Below the pieces are notes generated by a model. It made no database searches, was not told the origin of the DNA, and saw only the letters and a list, made by a program, of their open reading frames with translations. Below, one piece after another: positions 46,478 to 58,443 of a stretch of DNA of 64,000 bases. Position numbers and translations under genes: made by a program. Position 1 is the first letter of the stretch; each line of letters opens with the position of its first letter. Source of the stretch: Cyclobacterium jeungdonense (lineage in GTDB: Bacteria > Bacteroidota > Bacteroidia > Cytophagales > Cyclobacteriaceae); the NCBI RefSeq assembly GCF_010994275.1, contig NZ_WMCD01000002.1:554807-618806 (forward strand), in the 5' to 3' direction.

Positions 46478-46567
46478 GACAGAAACAAAATTTGAATCCG
46501 GCTGATTACCGGAAATAAAATGAATAGTTTATTGCTGGAATATGCCTTTTATGAAGGGCATATACAC

Positions 46568-46593
46568 AAAAAAAGACCTCTAGCAGAGGCCTT
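46568..46593 (-). terminator. Terminator of rplU-rpmA
   Basis: Stem AAGACCTCT (46573-46581) with AGAGGCCTT (46585-46593), 8 of 9 pairs, loop AGC. On the minus strand it is followed by a run of seven T (46574-46568), 27 bases after the rpmA stop. Confidence 0.8.
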
Positions 46594-46619
46594 ATGTAAT
46601 TTACTCCTCAAAAGGAATA

Positions 46620-46880
46620 TTATGCTTCGCTGGGAAGTACATTCACGTAGGATCTCCCGTCGTGTTTCTTGGCAAAAGCCACCGTACCGGGTGTCAGCGC
46701 GAACAAGGTATGATCTTTTCCCAAACCTACGTTCAATCCGGGATGATGCTTTGTCCCTCGTTGTCTGACAATGATGTTGCCAGCAATGACTGACTCTCCA
46801 CCAAATTTTTTCACTCCAAGCCGCTTACTTTCTGATTCTCTTCCGTTTCTGGAACTACCTACACCTTTCTTATGTGCCAT
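46620..46880 (-). CDS. rpmA: Ribosomal protein bL27
   Basis: 86 residues, the normal size. The N-terminus [22 protein letters not shown] starts directly with the conserved region that reaches into the peptidyl transferase centre, without the Firmicutes-type cleaved extension. The remainder ([27 protein letters not shown]) is standard. It forms an operon with rplU, 34 bases downstream of it, and is closed by a terminator. Confidence 0.97.
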   Translation of the reverse strand: MAHKKGVGSSRNGRESESKRLGVKKFGGESVIAGNIIVRQRGTKHHPGLNVGLGKDHTLFALTPGTVAFAKKHDGRSYVNVLPSEA

Positions 46881-46914
46881 AATTTTATTTGTTTAGAGTT
46901 TCCTGTTCGGATAC

Positions 46915-47226
46915 TTAAAGTACGATATCTTCTATTACTATTTTTGTATACTGTTGACGGTGGCCGTTTTTCTTCTTATAGCCCTTTCTCCGCTTTTTCT
47001 TGAAAACAATCACTTTGTCTCCCTTTACGTGATCGAGGATTTTCCCCGATACCTTGGCACCTTCCAAAAGGGGTGCGCCTACCGATACCGTACCGTTGTC
47101 GTCTGCCAACAGCACCTGATCGAATTCTACGGAAGCGTCAACTTCACCTTGCATTCTGGGTGCAAAGATCTGCTGCTCTTTTGTTACTTTGAACTGCTTA
47201 CCGGAAATGTTAACTATTGCGTACAT
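46915..47226 (-). CDS. rplU: Ribosomal protein bL21
   Basis: 103 residues from the ATG at 47226: MYAIVNISGKQFKVTKEQQIF is the canonical bL21 start, so the longer open frame to 47340 is not used. KKKRRKGYKKKNGHRQQYTKI is the conserved basic loop that binds 23S rRNA. The promoter element TATATTTG is 38 bases upstream. It is the first gene of rplU-rpmA. Confidence 0.97.
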   Translation of the reverse strand: MYAIVNISGKQFKVTKEQQIFAPRMQGEVDASVEFDQVLLADDNGTVSVGAPLLEGAKVSGKILDHVKGDKVIVFKKKRRKGYKKKNGHRQQYTKIVIEDIVL

Positions 47227-47263
47227 AATGATTTGATAGATTACAATTATCAAAATTGAGGTG

Positions 47264-47271
47264 CAAATATA
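47264..47271 (-). promoter_or_regulatory. -7 element of the rplU-rpmA operon
   Basis: Minus-strand TATATTTG, a full match to TAnnTTTG, 37 bases before the rplU ATG. This supports the start at 47226 rather than 47340, which would place the start upstream of the promoter. Confidence 0.6.
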
Positions 47272-47479
47272 AGAAAAAATTGCAGATACATAAAATAGTA
47301 GTGACATATTAATTAACAAACCTCTTCCATATACGAGCAAGCCCCTTTCAAATTAAGGAGACCTGCATTTTTTGCGGTATGTATTTCGGATTTAAATTTA
47401 CAAAATTCACATATGAATCCTATCCTTTTGGCTTTCAATGAGTTGAAAGTCCGGTAAAATCATCAAATTTGAAAAAAGG

Positions 47480-47493
47480 TTGACCATAGGTCA
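47480..47493 (+). promoter_or_regulatory. Dyad TTGACCATAGGTCA, site 1
   Basis: TGACC-ATA-GGTCA, a perfect 5-bp inverted repeat with 3-base spacer, 323 bases before nrdB. It is the typical shape of a homodimeric regulator's operator. Site 2 is identical. Confidence 0.6.
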
Positions 47494-47635
47494 AAAAAAT
47501 GGTCTTTTTCAGGCGCTCTAAGATTAATTTTAATTAATTCAAAAAAGTTGTAGCAACGATTTAAAGCATTATAAATTAAAGTTATGATTTAGTTATGTGA
47601 ATCTATATTATTGGTGTTTAGCCTTTTATAGTAGT

Positions 47636-47649
47636 TTGACCATAGGTCA
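47636..47649 (+). promoter_or_regulatory. Dyad TTGACCATAGGTCA, site 2
   Basis: Identical 14-mer to site 1, 156 bases downstream (start to start) and 167 bases before nrdB. An exact second copy in the same intergenic region is unlikely by chance and suggests a functional operator pair. Confidence 0.6.
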
Positions 47650-47815
47650 GTTTAGTGAGCTTTACGACGGATTTGGGCTTTACTTTTTGAATTTTCTTAC
47701 CCATATTTGTTAAGGTGTTGTTACGAAAACGAACCATACCAAGTTAAAGCCAACGAGAGGCATCTTAGCCATTGATTAAAATACCTTATAATAATTTATT
47801 AAACCATTTGGAGTA

Positions 47816-48799
47816 ATGAAGTCAGAACCAATATTAGAACAAGGAGATAACAGCCGTTTTGTCTTGTTTCCCATTCAGCATGATGACATTTGGGAATATT
47901 ACAAAAAAGCAGAGGCGAGTTTCTGGACTGCGGAAGAGATCGATCTGGGTCAGGATTTCAATGACTGGAAAAATCTGAGTGATAATGAAAGACACTTTAT
48001 ATCTCATGTCCTCGCCTTCTTTGCGGCCAGTGACGGAATTGTAAATGAAAATCTTGCCGAAAATTTTGTCTCTGAGGTTCAGTACACCGAGGCCAAATTC
48101 TTCTATGGGTTCCAAATAGCCATGGAAAACATACACAGCGAAACGTACAGCTTACTTATCGACACCTACATCAAAAGTGCAGATGAACGGGATCGCTTGT
48201 TTAATGCCATTGAGCACCTGGATTGCGTCAAAAAGAAGGCGGAGTGGGCCTTGAGATGGATTGATCAGGGAGACTTTCACGAACGATTGATTGCCTTTGC
48301 TGCAGTAGAAGGTATTTTCTTCTCCGGTTCCTTCTGTTCTATTTTCTGGCTGAAAAAAAGAGGGCTGATGCCCGGCCTGACTTTTTCAAACGAGCTGATT
48401 TCAAGAGATGAGGGATTGCATTGTGATTTTGCCTGTCATCTGTACACCCAACACGTTGTTAACCGCTTACCGGAAGAAACAATCATTGGCATCATCAAAG
48501 ATGCGGTAGAAATTGAAAAAGAATTCGTGACCGATGCATTGCCGGTAAGACTTATCGGCATGAATGCAGAATTAATGTGTCAGTACATCGAGTTTGTAGC
48601 CGACAGGCTGCTACAGGAATTGGATTGTCCAAAAGTTTGGAACAGTACCAATCCATTTGATTTCATGGACATGATATCCCTACAAGGAAAAACCAATTTC
48701 TTTGAGAAGAGGGTTGGGGATTATCAAAAAGCAGGCGTAATGAAAAACAAAGACGTCGCCAACGGTTCAGGGAAATTTTCCGTAGAAGAGGATTTTTGA
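47816..48799 (+). CDS. nrdB: Ribonucleoside-diphosphate reductase beta subunit (class Ia)
   Basis: 327 residues. Provides the diferric-tyrosyl radical for ribonucleotide reduction. The iron ligands and radical region resemble eukaryotic R2 more than E. coli Nrd[40 protein letters not shown] and [15 protein letters not shown]. The C-terminal tail (GKFSVEEDF) is the short acidic peptide that docks to NrdA. It lies 31 bases upstream of nrdA. Unlike many bacteria, the beta-subunit gene comes first. Upstream lie two identical dyads that may control it. Confidence 0.95.
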   Translation: MKSEPILEQGDNSRFVLFPIQHDDIWEYYKKAEASFWTAEEIDLGQDFNDWKNLSDNERHFISHVLAFFAASDGIVNENLAENFVSEVQYTEAKFFYGFQIAMENIHSETYSLLIDTYIKSADERDRLFNAIEHLDCVKKKAEWALRWIDQGDFHERLIAFAAVEGIFFSGSFCSIFWLKKRGLMPGLTFSNELISRDEGLHCDFACHLYTQHVVNRLPEETIIGIIKDAVEIEKEFVTDALPVRLIGMNAELMCQYIEFVADRLLQELDCPKVWNSTNPFDFMDMISLQGKTNFFEKRVGDYQKAGVMKNKDVANGSGKFSVEEDF

Positions 48800-48830
48800 T
48801 ACTTTTTAACCATTTTAATAACCAATCAGT

Positions 48831-51224
48831 ATGTTAGTAATCAAAAGAGACGGCAGAAGAGAGTCCGTCAGATTCGACAAAATCACTACCCGCATAGAAA
48901 ACCTATGCTATGGCCTGGATGCCCGGTACATTCAGCCTATAGAAGTAGCCAAAAAAGTGATCGACGGTCTGTATGACGGGGTGACCACCACCGAACTGGA
49001 TAACCTGGCCGCAGAGGTTTGTGCCTCCCTCACCGTGAAGCACCCGGAATACGCTGTCCTGGCAGCCAGAATCGCTATTTCCAACCTGCACAAAACCACC
49101 AGTCAATCCTTTTCGAATACCATGAAAAGGTTGTATACCTACATCAATCCCAAAACCGACGAGAATGCAGCGCTGGTTGCTCCCGATGTTTATGGAATTG
49201 TTAAAAAACATGCCGCCAAGCTGGATGAAGTCATTGATTACAACCGCGACTTTGATTATGATTTTTTTGGTTTCAAAACACTGGAAAGAAGTTACCTGAT
49301 CAAACTGGATGGTAAGGTAGTAGAAAGGCCTCAGCACATGCTGATGCGCGTTTCGATTGGTATTCACAAGGAAGATATCGATGCAGCTATCGAAACCTAC
49401 CACCTGCTTTCGCAGAAGTGGTTTACCCATGCCACCCCTACCCTTTTTAATGCCGGTACGCCAAAGCCTCAGTTGTCTTCCTGCTTTTTATTAACCATGA
49501 AGGACGACAGCATCGATGGCATCTACGATACCCTGAAGCAGTGCGCAAAAATATCCCAGTCTGCAGGGGGCATTGGGTTATCTATCCATAATGTGCGAGC
49601 CAAAGGATCCTACATACGCGGTACCAATGGTGTATCCAATGGAATTGTCCCCATGTTGCGGAATTTTGACATGACCGCTCGTTATGTGGATCAGGGCGGC
49701 GGTAAGAGAAAAGGAAGCTTTGCCATTTACCTGGAACCCTGGCATGCCGATATCAAGGACTTTCTGGACCTGAAGAAAAACCATGGTAAGGAAGAACTTC
49801 GTGCGAGAGATCTTTTTTATGCCGTTTGGATTTCCGACCTCTTCATGAAAAGGGTTGAAGCCAACGAGAACTGGTCCCTGTTTTGCCCACATGAGGCTCC
49901 TGGTTTGGCGGATTGTCATGGCGAGGAGTTTGAAAGACTTTATGAAAAATACGAGAAAGAAGGCAGGGCCAGGGAGGTCATCAAAGCCCAGGAACTCTGG
50001 TTTGAAATCCTCGAATCACAAATAGAAACCGGAACTCCCTACATCTTGTATAAGGACGCGGCCAATGAAAAATCCAACCAGAAAAACCTGGGGACTATCA
50101 AATCATCCAACCTGTGTACCGAAATCATGGAATACACCTCTCCGGATGAAGTCGCCGTTTGTAACCTGGCATCCATTGCCCTGCCCAAATTTGTAGCTAC
50201 CGCAAAAGATGGTAAAAAACATTTTGACCATCAAAAGCTCTATGAAGTAACCAAGGTGGTGACCCGAAACCTAAACAAGGTGATCGATGTCAACTACTAC
50301 CCGGTGCCAGAGGCCCGAAAATCAAATTTCAGACACCGTCCCGTAGGCCTGGGGATTCAGGGCCTGGCAGATGCCTTTATCCTGTTGCGCATGCCGTTCG
50401 ATTCAGAGGAAGCCAAAGGCCTGAACGAAGATATTTTCGAAACCATCTATTTTGCCGCCATGGAAACCTCGATGGAATTGGCAAAACTCCATGGGACTTA
50501 CGAAACCTATGAGGGGTCTCCCGTATCCCAGGGATTGTTTCAGTTTGACCTATGGGGAGTGAAGCCAAAGTCCGGACGATGGAACTGGAGTGAGTTGAAA
50601 CAAAAAGTGGATAAGTACGGGGTACGAAACTCGCTCTTAGTCGCTCCCATGCCCACCGCCTCCACTTCTCAGATACTGGGTAACAACGAGTGTTTTGAAC
50701 CGTACACTTCCAACATCTACACCCGCAGAACCCTTTCCGGAGAATTTGTGGTGGTAAACAAGCACCTGATGAGGGATCTGATTCGTCTGGGCCTTTGGAA
50801 CGATAACATGAAAAATAAGCTGATTGGGGCCAATGGATCCGTACAGAACCTCCCTGAAATTCCGCAGAACCTCAAAGACCTGTACAAAACCGTATGGGAG
50901 ATCTCTCAAAAGGTGATCATTGATATGGCTGCCGACCGGGGAGCCTATGTGTGCCAGTCCCAGAGCATGAACTTGTTCTTACAGGAACCCAACTTCGGAA
51001 AATTGACGTCCATGCATTTCTACGCCTGGAAAAAAGGATTGAAAACAGGGATTTATTACCTGCGTTCCAAAGCAGCCAGCAGTGCCATTCAGTTTACCGT
51101 GGACAAATCCCAGCTAGACAAAAAGCATGAGCCAGCAGCAGAACCAGAAGTTAAAAAACAGCACCAGGATGCCATTGCCTGCTCGCTAGACAATCCGGAT
51201 GATTGTGAAATGTGCGGGAGTTGA
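48831..51224 (+). CDS. nrdA: Ribonucleoside-diphosphate reductase alpha subunit (class Ia)
   Basis: 797 residues. An N-terminal ATP-cone ([20 protein letters not shown]) gives allosteric control by ATP/dATP. The active site holds the first catalytic Cys in LSSCFL, the NLCTEI motif with the thiyl Cys and Glu, and a second Cys later in the barrel. The C-terminal CEMCGS provides the shuttling CxxC pair that hands electrons from thioredoxin. Size and motifs are those of class Ia/eukaryote-like R1. It is followed by a strong terminator. Confidence 0.95.
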   Translation: MLVIKRDGRRESVRFDKITTRIENLCYGLDARYIQPIEVAKKVIDGLYDGVTTTELDNLAAEVCASLTVKHPEYAVLAARIAISNLHKTTSQSFSNTMKRLYTYINPKTDENAALVAPDVYGIVKKHAAKLDEVIDYNRDFDYDFFGFKTLERSYLIKLDGKVVERPQHMLMRVSIGIHKEDIDAAIETYHLLSQKWFTHATPTLFNAGTPKPQLSSCFLLTMKDDSIDGIYDTLKQCAKISQSAGGIGLSIHNVRAKGSYIRGTNGVSNGIVPMLRNFDMTARYVDQGGGKRKGSFAIYLEPWHADIKDFLDLKKNHGKEELRARDLFYAVWISDLFMKRVEANENWSLFCPHEAPGLADCHGEEFERLYEKYEKEGRAREVIKAQELWFEILESQIETGTPYILYKDAANEKSNQKNLGTIKSSNLCTEIMEYTSPDEVAVCNLASIALPKFVATAKDGKKHFDHQKLYEVTKVVTRNLNKVIDVNYYPVPEARKSNFRHRPVGLGIQGLADAFILLRMPFDSEEAKGLNEDIFETIYFAAMETSMELAKLHGTYETYEGSPVSQGLFQFDLWGVKPKSGRWNWSELKQKVDKYGVRNSLLVAPMPTASTSQILGNNECFEPYTSNIYTRRTLSGEFVVVNKHLMRDLIRLGLWNDNMKNKLIGANGSVQNLPEIPQNLKDLYKTVWEISQKVIIDMAADRGAYVCQSQSMNLFLQEPNFGKLTSMHFYAWKKGLKTGIYYLRSKAASSAIQFTVDKSQLDKKHEPAAEPEVKKQHQDAIACSLDNPDDCEMCGS

Positions 51225-51243
51225 TCATCCCCTATACACCTTT

Positions 51244-51279
51244 AAAAGCAGCCGTTACCCCGTAGCGGCTGCTTTTTTT
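51244..51279 (+). terminator. Terminator of nrdBA
   Basis: AAAAGCAGCCG (51244-51254) pairs perfectly with CGGCTGCTTTT (51266-51276), 11 bp, loop of 11, followed by T to 51279. It lies 20 bases after the nrdA stop. Confidence 0.88.
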
Positions 51280-51289
51280 ATTCACAAAA

Positions 51290-51432
51290 GATTCACCACA
51301 GATTATTTATTGGGTCTATCTTTATTACTCTATCCTGTCTGTGGTGCAAACTTTTGATTCACCACGGATTGACACCAATTGCCACAGATTTTTCTCTGCG
51401 CTCATCTGAGTAATCTGTGGTGCAACTTTTTT
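51290..51432 (+). repeat. Two tandem ATTCACCAC-TGTGGTG units
   Basis: Unit 1 (51290-51355) and unit 2 (51356-51432) both start GATTCACCAC(A/G)GATT and end (A/T)CTGTGGTGCAA(A)CTTTT. In unit 1 CACCACAGA is complementary to TCTGTGGTG at its end, so each unit can fold into a long stem. The middle parts differ. Similar CACAGATT-rich spacer sequences are common in environmental genomes. Confidence 0.6.
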
Positions 51433-51572
51433 TTACCCTAGATTTAGAGATAAAACCGGACACCAAACATCATTGAGTTTGGGTAAGAGCCATAGATTTT
51501 TTCAATGGAAATAAATTTTTCATAAATGTAAAATTTGGTATCTTGGAAAGGCAAAGAAGGAAATAAATTTAA

Positions 51573-53825
<2,253 letters not shown>

Positions 53826-53845
53826 CCGTCTTTCCATACCAAATT

Positions 53846-53888
53846 CAACAAATAAGGTGACTTGCTATCAGGTCACCTTTATTTGTTG
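53846..53888 (+). terminator. Strong terminator after katG
   Basis: Long stem CAACAAATAAGGTGAC (53846-53861) with GTCACCTTTATTTGTTG (53872-53888), 16 pairs with one bulged T, loop TTGCTATCAG. The A/T-rich lower stem could terminate transcription from both sides. Confidence 0.72.
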
Positions 53889-54085
53889 TATACCTTTGCC
53901 CTTATCCGCCTGCCGCATCATGAGAGCAGCGGGCTAAATCTTGTAACAAAAACCCAGCCCCTCTTCATATTGCGTTCCCTGTCTGTATTTATCCATTTCA
54001 GCCTGAAAAAGGTTGGTTTAAAGAGCAGGCATAAAGGTCAATAGAATCATCTTCAACTACCGAAATAAAGAGAACCTACTCTTTT

Positions 54086-54268
54086 TTATTGGATGATTTT
54101 TTCCAAAAGTCTCAGCTTCTCGCTTGAAATCGAATCCATTTTTGACGAAGCTTTATTTAGTAGCGAATCCAGTTTTTTAACTTTTTCACCGTCCCTATTA
54201 ACGATTGAGTCAAGCGTCAAAACCTTATCAATTTCTTTATTCACCAACGAATCTAAAGTGCTTCCCAA
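54086..54268 (-). CDS. Putative small protein of 14-residue repeats, overlapping the dabA end
   Basis: 60-codon frame starting at a TTG (54268) and overlapping the last 16 bases of dabA in the -1 frame. It consists of three consecutive 14-residue units: TLDSLVNKEIDKVL, then TLDSIVNRDGEKVK and KLDSLLNKASSKMD, plus a helical tail EKLRLLEKIIQ. The units share xLDS(L/I)(V/L)N(K/R) yet differ at most third codon positions, which argues that the protein sequence is under selection. It could be a coiled-coil microprotein translated by coupling to dabA. Alternatively it is an eroded C-terminal extension of DabA in another frame. No ATG precedes it. Confidence 0.4.
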   Translation of the reverse strand: MGSTLDSLVNKEIDKVLTLDSIVNRDGEKVKKLDSLLNKASSKMDSISSEKLRLLEKIIQ

Positions 54269-56736
54269 TGTAAATTTCCTACGTACCGATAGGCAACTTC
54301 ACCATGCTCATCCATGGCAAGCAGGTAAATCCACCCGTTGTCGCACAGATCTTTTACTGACCGATGCCTTTCTATGATGGCATTCATGGCATCAATGGGT
54401 GCTTCGATAATCACATTGAGCCTTAGCGGTTCGTGTTGGTAGTTTTCGCCATCGTGCACCGACTGCATGGGCAATCCTACCCGTAAGTCTCCGGAATACC
54501 CTTCCAGCACGCCTAGCCCGGAGGTTACGTTATGTAAGGTTTTGTTTCCGGATCCAAAATTCTTGTTATCAACCGTCGATCCATAATATTGAAGGTTAAT
54601 CCAGCTTGTCACCACCATGGGGGCGGTCATAATCAATTCAAGAATCGAAAATCCCTTGTCCTTTTTCCACTGATAAGAATGTAAGAAAGATTGGCCGCTA
54701 AAGTTCAGGTTTTTTGTTCGCTCACGCGGAGCCACCACAAAGGCGGAACAACCCGCCAATCCCCATTCCGGTCGGACCTGCGACCAGTCCTTACTACGGG
54801 CGATGATCGCCTTGTCTTCATTTTTATGGATGGCCATTCTCAAGGATCTTTCTGCGCGGGCGGTCTTTCCTGCTTTTGCCAAAGAACTTTTAAGGTCTGC
54901 TAGTGCTTCCGATTGCGTAGCAGGTACCTCTTGTTCGTTATAGATGCGGATTGTGTCCGTGGTCGTATCGTGCAGGCAGGCCAAAAATACCGTATCCTCC
55001 GGAATAGCGATACCTTCGTCCTTTAATTGCTTACGCACTGCTTTGGCATTCAATACAGCCGCGGCTACTTTGGCATTGGCCTCTCCGGAACGACCTCCGC
55101 AAGCGCCACAATCAAGTCCGGTGGCATGGGGGTTGTTGACAGTGGTAGACCCATGACCTACAATCAACACGAAACCAGCGAAATTTTCGGTAAGCGACAT
55201 GGCATTCAATGCATTTTTAGCCATTTCAACCTGTAGATCCAGCGGTATGCCCACTGTTTCACGGTGATGATTGGCCACATTCAGCGAAATACCTTTTTGC
55301 TTCGACACCTTGGCGTCCAATCCGGCCTGATCGGGATGAGGAACAGGGCGCGTGAGTCCAAACGAGTCGGTGAAGAGTTTTGGGAGGTAGGACAAACCCA
55401 TGGGGCTCACAAAACTGAAACAAGTCACGGCTCCGGATTTAAAGGATTTCCAAACCTCCGATACCTGATGGCCAAGGACGCGTTTGTTATACGCGGACTT
55501 ATTGGCCACCTTATCTGGAATTTCTTCCAGGATGGTGGGACCTGCTGGTATGAGCACCGGGCACTGTGCCTCTCCTTTATTATGGGCAATAGGGACAAAA
55601 TGAATAGGGAAAGCAAAAAATCCGGCAAACCCAATGGTTTCTATTCTCCGGTCTACTTGTTCCAAATTTCTTCGATAAACTTCTGAGCGCACGTCGATAC
55701 AGAAAATGGCCTGTGCCTTTGGCCGATCTGGTTTTTGAGGTGGATTGGTTTTAGAACCCTGAAATTTTTCGATGATTTCTCGTTGAACAGCTAAATCGAA
55801 TGCCTCTTGTAAGACCAGCTTTTCAGATAGCTCCTGGCTTATTTCGGTATTCCCACTTGCTACCAAAAGTTCATTTTTCGCCTTCAACCAAAGGGACCGA
55901 AGTTGCTGCCCGTCCAGGCATTGAAGCAAACAGGCTTCCCAGCAAATAAGAACCGCCAGAAACTCGATGGACGCTCCTCCTTTTTTGCCATACAATTCGT
56001 TGTCCCAGTCCAATCGCGCGGCATAAGCCGACCAGCCACCTACCCCCAAGAGCAACCGATGCAAGTAGGTGGGCAGGGCTTCTTCCGGGATCGCAAGTAT
56101 ATCCAAGGCTTTTTGAGCTGCCTTCAGTGGATGATTCGGTAAAACTTTTACCGTTTTCCTAAAGCCCTTCAATCCTGTGATTTCGCTCGTTAAATCCACT
56201 TCGGCCTCTGCTTTCCAGGATTCAAAAACCCCGGCTTGTTGATTTGCTGCCTTCCAAATAGCCTGGTCATTGTCAAAATAGGATGCCGCCCAGGTTGAAA
56301 TTCTGCCCGTTACAAAACGAGTCCAGTCTTGTTTCGAAACCTGCATGGCTACGTCGCTCACGGAAGCGATGGCAGCACCTTTTTGTTCAGCGTCGCTCCT
56401 ATTTTCCAACTGATTAATAAATACGTCTACATCTGCTTCATAGATAAATTTCTTTTCGAATGCTGCCTTCAGGTCCTTTGGCGTAATTTTTCCTTCCTTG
56501 ATTTTATTCCTGTAAAAAGATACCGGTAAGGTCATTTGAATACCGCCCACAGTAGCCAACTGCTGGGCCACTGTCTCAAAATTCTGGTCGGTAAGTCCGA
56601 GGTAAGGGTTCACGGCCACAAAATTTTCCAAGGGCCAAACAGGTGCAATTTTTTTACAGGCTTTGCGAAGTGTGTCTACAAGCGTGGTTTTGTTTATTTC
56701 CTTAGGTCGTACTAAAACTTGATCTTCCATTTTCAT
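54253..56736 (-). CDS. dabA: Inorganic carbon accumulation protein DabA (DUF2309)
   Basis: 827 residues. Soluble zinc protein of the DAB complex (DABs accumulate bicarbonate), related to beta-carbonic anhydrases, which works with DabB to hydrate CO2 to bicarbonate driven by cation flux. The zinc ligands are visible: Cys and Asp in IFCIDVRSE and His and Cys in LIVGHGSTTVN...LDCGACGG. Length and the conserved ends (ENFVAVNPYLGL near the N-terminus) match the family. It lies 51 bases downstream of dabB. In heterotrophs such complexes help supply bicarbonate for carboxylases. Confidence 0.9.
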   Translation of the reverse strand: MKMEDQVLVRPKEINKTTLVDTLRKACKKIAPVWPLENFVAVNPYLGLTDQNFETVAQQLATVGGIQMTLPVSFYRNKIKEGKITPKDLKAAFEKKFIYEADVDVFINQLENRSDAEQKGAAIASVSDVAMQVSKQDWTRFVTGRISTWAASYFDNDQAIWKAANQQAGVFESWKAEAEVDLTSEITGLKGFRKTVKVLPNHPLKAAQKALDILAIPEEALPTYLHRLLLGVGGWSAYAARLDWDNELYGKKGGASIEFLAVLICWEACLLQCLDGQQLRSLWLKAKNELLVASGNTEISQELSEKLVLQEAFDLAVQREIIEKFQGSKTNPPQKPDRPKAQAIFCIDVRSEVYRRNLEQVDRRIETIGFAGFFAFPIHFVPIAHNKGEAQCPVLIPAGPTILEEIPDKVANKSAYNKRVLGHQVSEVWKSFKSGAVTCFSFVSPMGLSYLPKLFTDSFGLTRPVPHPDQAGLDAKVSKQKGISLNVANHHRETVGIPLDLQVEMAKNALNAMSLTENFAGFVLIVGHGSTTVNNPHATGLDCGACGGRSGEANAKVAAAVLNAKAVRKQLKDEGIAIPEDTVFLACLHDTTTDTIRIYNEQEVPATQSEALADLKSSLAKAGKTARAERSLRMAIHKNEDKAIIARSKDWSQVRPEWGLAGCSAFVVAPRERTKNLNFSGQSFLHSYQWKKDKGFSILELIMTAPMVVTSWINLQYYGSTVDNKNFGSGNKTLHNVTSGLGVLEGYSGDLRVGLPMQSVHDGENYQHEPLRLNVIIEAPIDAMNAIIERHRSVKDLCDNGWIYLLAMDEHGEVAYRYVGNLHWEAL

Positions 56737-56787
56737 AAAATCAACAATTCGTTTTTCTCTAAAATTTCTAAAGGTTTTTGGGAGCCG

Positions 56788-58443
56788 TTATTTTTTTCTT
56801 TTTGTCAGCCCTGATCCCGAATGGGAATTTGTGGGTGCAGTAACAACCAATTCTTGCCTGCTTTCTGGAGATAAAATGGTTAAGGCCTGTATCAACCTGT
56901 CAAAGCATGCATTGGCGTAAAACCCGTTTCGAACATGAACGGCCAGCTCCTGATAGTATGGTTTTTTGGAGAGCTGTGGCGCAATGATCTGCATGAAAAC
57001 AATCAGCCCGAATCCCAGTAAAATAACGCTTACTAATAGAATTTTGCCTAATCCCGGGACCGTTAGCTCCGGAACTTGCGAGCCAAGCAGCAGGTGGGTC
57101 CCAGATTCCAGCGCAAAAAAGGCCGCAGTAACCGTCAACGCCAGAAGTACTGCCCGAGCCATCAGTCGCGGGTTCCATGAGCGGGCAATCGCTGCTGTAA
57201 AAATCCGGGATAACCCCATGACGATAACGGCACCGATAAACAAAAGAGACAGTTCTCTCTGCGGATCGATCCCCCAAAGCAGTGCGAAGCCGGTGTATAA
57301 TAGAAGGGCCATTGCAATTCCAGATGCCACTTTTATTGGGCTAAGTGTTTGAGCCTGATCTGCTACCTTTGATGCGCGTACCAGATCAATCACACTTCCG
57401 GAAGAAAGAAAGGCATGCGCTTTATAAAAGGAGTGTGCTACCAGATGCAGCGTGGCCGCCGGGTATACACCCAATCCACAAACCATTAAACTAAAACCCA
57501 TATGGCCGACACTTGAATACCCCAAAGCAGTTTTGATGGACGTTTGTGTCAGGTAAGCCACGGAAGCGAAGAGTGCCGTAAATCCTCCCAGGCTCAACAA
57601 CAAAATGGGAGCCACCGTACTGGCATCCATTACAAAAGCCATGCGGATAATCAGGAAGGGGCCCGCATTAAGCAGGCCTGCATGCAACAAGGCGGATACG
57701 GGGGTGGGCGTTTCCATCACCTCAATCAACCAACCATGAGTTGGGAATTGGGCAGATTTTAGGATTGCTGCCAGGGCTAAAAACAAGGCTGAAAGTTCCA
57801 GGGGAAGGGAGCTGCTTTCTGCGGATAATCCCCCTTTTATAGCCGAGAAAATCACCTCTAGGTTCCCGGAACCGAATTGGTTGTAGAGAAAGGCAATGGC
57901 TACCAATAAGCAGCCATCTCCCAACCTGGCCAAAATGAATTTCTTTTTTGCGGCAACTTGCGCACCCGGTCTTTCGTGGTAAAAAACCAACAAACGGTGC
58001 AGCGAAATACTGGTCAAAACCCAGGAAACAAATAGCAAACCGATGTTCCCTGAAATTACCAGCAACTGTACTGAAGCGATGGTGGCAGCGAGCTTTCCAA
58101 TAAATGCCCCCTGTCTTTGATCACCATCCAGGTAATTACTACTGAATTTGATAATAATAAAACCCAGGAGCGCGATCATCCCCAACATAAGTATGCTCAG
58201 TGCATCCAGGCGAATACTGAAACCAATCCCGCTAATGCCTAATAACCCGGATTCTAACAGGCCGTGCTTTGTTACATAAATACTACTCAAAACAACGACT
58301 AATATGCTAACTATCGTTGCGGTTTTGCTTATGGCGATGATTTGTTTTGGCTTACATCCTGGCTGAAACCACGAGGCTACGGCGGTTGCGACAAACACAG
58401 CAGGAGAGAGCGTGGCAAGTAAGGTTAGAAAGTTTTCTGTCAT
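56788..58443 (-). CDS. dabB: DAB complex membrane subunit DabB (NuoL-like)
   Basis: 551 residues with about 13-14 transmembrane segments of the Mrp/NuoL proton-channel family (LDALSILMLGMIALLGFIIIKFSS; ARLGDGCLLVAIAFLYNQFGSG; PTHGWLIEVMETPTPVSALLHAGLLNAGPFLIIR; HLVAHSFYKAHAFL). Conserved Lys and His residues in these segments carry protons in relatives. With dabA immediately downstream the pair forms a DAB-type bicarbonate accumulation system rather than respiratory complex I; no other nuo genes are nearby. The ATG gives MTENFLTLLATLSPAVFV. Confidence 0.88.
   Translation of the reverse strand: MTENFLTLLATLSPAVFVATAVASWFQPGCKPKQIIAISKTATIVSILVVVLSSIYVTKHGLLESGLLGISGIGFSIRLDALSILMLGMIALLGFIIIKFSSNYLDGDQRQGAFIGKLAATIASVQLLVISGNIGLLFVSWVLTSISLHRLLVFYHERPGAQVAAKKKFILARLGDGCLLVAIAFLYNQFGSGNLEVIFSAIKGGLSAESSSLPLELSALFLALAAILKSAQFPTHGWLIEVMETPTPVSALLHAGLLNAGPFLIIRMAFVMDASTVAPILLLSLGGFTALFASVAYLTQTSIKTALGYSSVGHMGFSLMVCGLGVYPAATLHLVAHSFYKAHAFLSSGSVIDLVRASKVADQAQTLSPIKVASGIAMALLLYTGFALLWGIDPQRELSLLFIGAVIVMGLSRIFTAAIARSWNPRLMARAVLLALTVTAAFFALESGTHLLLGSQVPELTVPGLGKILLVSVILLGFGLIVFMQIIAPQLSKKPYYQELAVHVRNGFYANACFDRLIQALTILSPESRQELVVTAPTNSHSGSGLTKRKK

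Larger units (their letters stand above)
47272..47815. other. Long leader between rplU and nrdB
   Basis: About 540 bases without a gene between the divergent rplU and nrdB. It is AT-rich and holds two identical dyads (listed separately). I found no match to the NrdR box. The promoter of nrdB was not pinned down: TTTACTTTTTG near 47682 resembles a -7 element with one extra T. Confidence 0.5.

Noticed and set aside
47272..47815. NrdR box or class-specific riboswitch before nrdB
   Set aside because: No ACACWATATAT-type NrdR box or known riboswitch pattern was found; the only clear structure is the two dyads.
53862..54044. 60-codon plus ORF after katG
   Set aside because: Begins inside the terminator stem and has no protein-like pattern.
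56788..58443. dabB as a respiratory complex I NuoL subunit
   Set aside because: No other nuo genes are adjacent and the next gene is a DUF2309 protein with the DabA zinc ligands, which identifies the pair as DAB.
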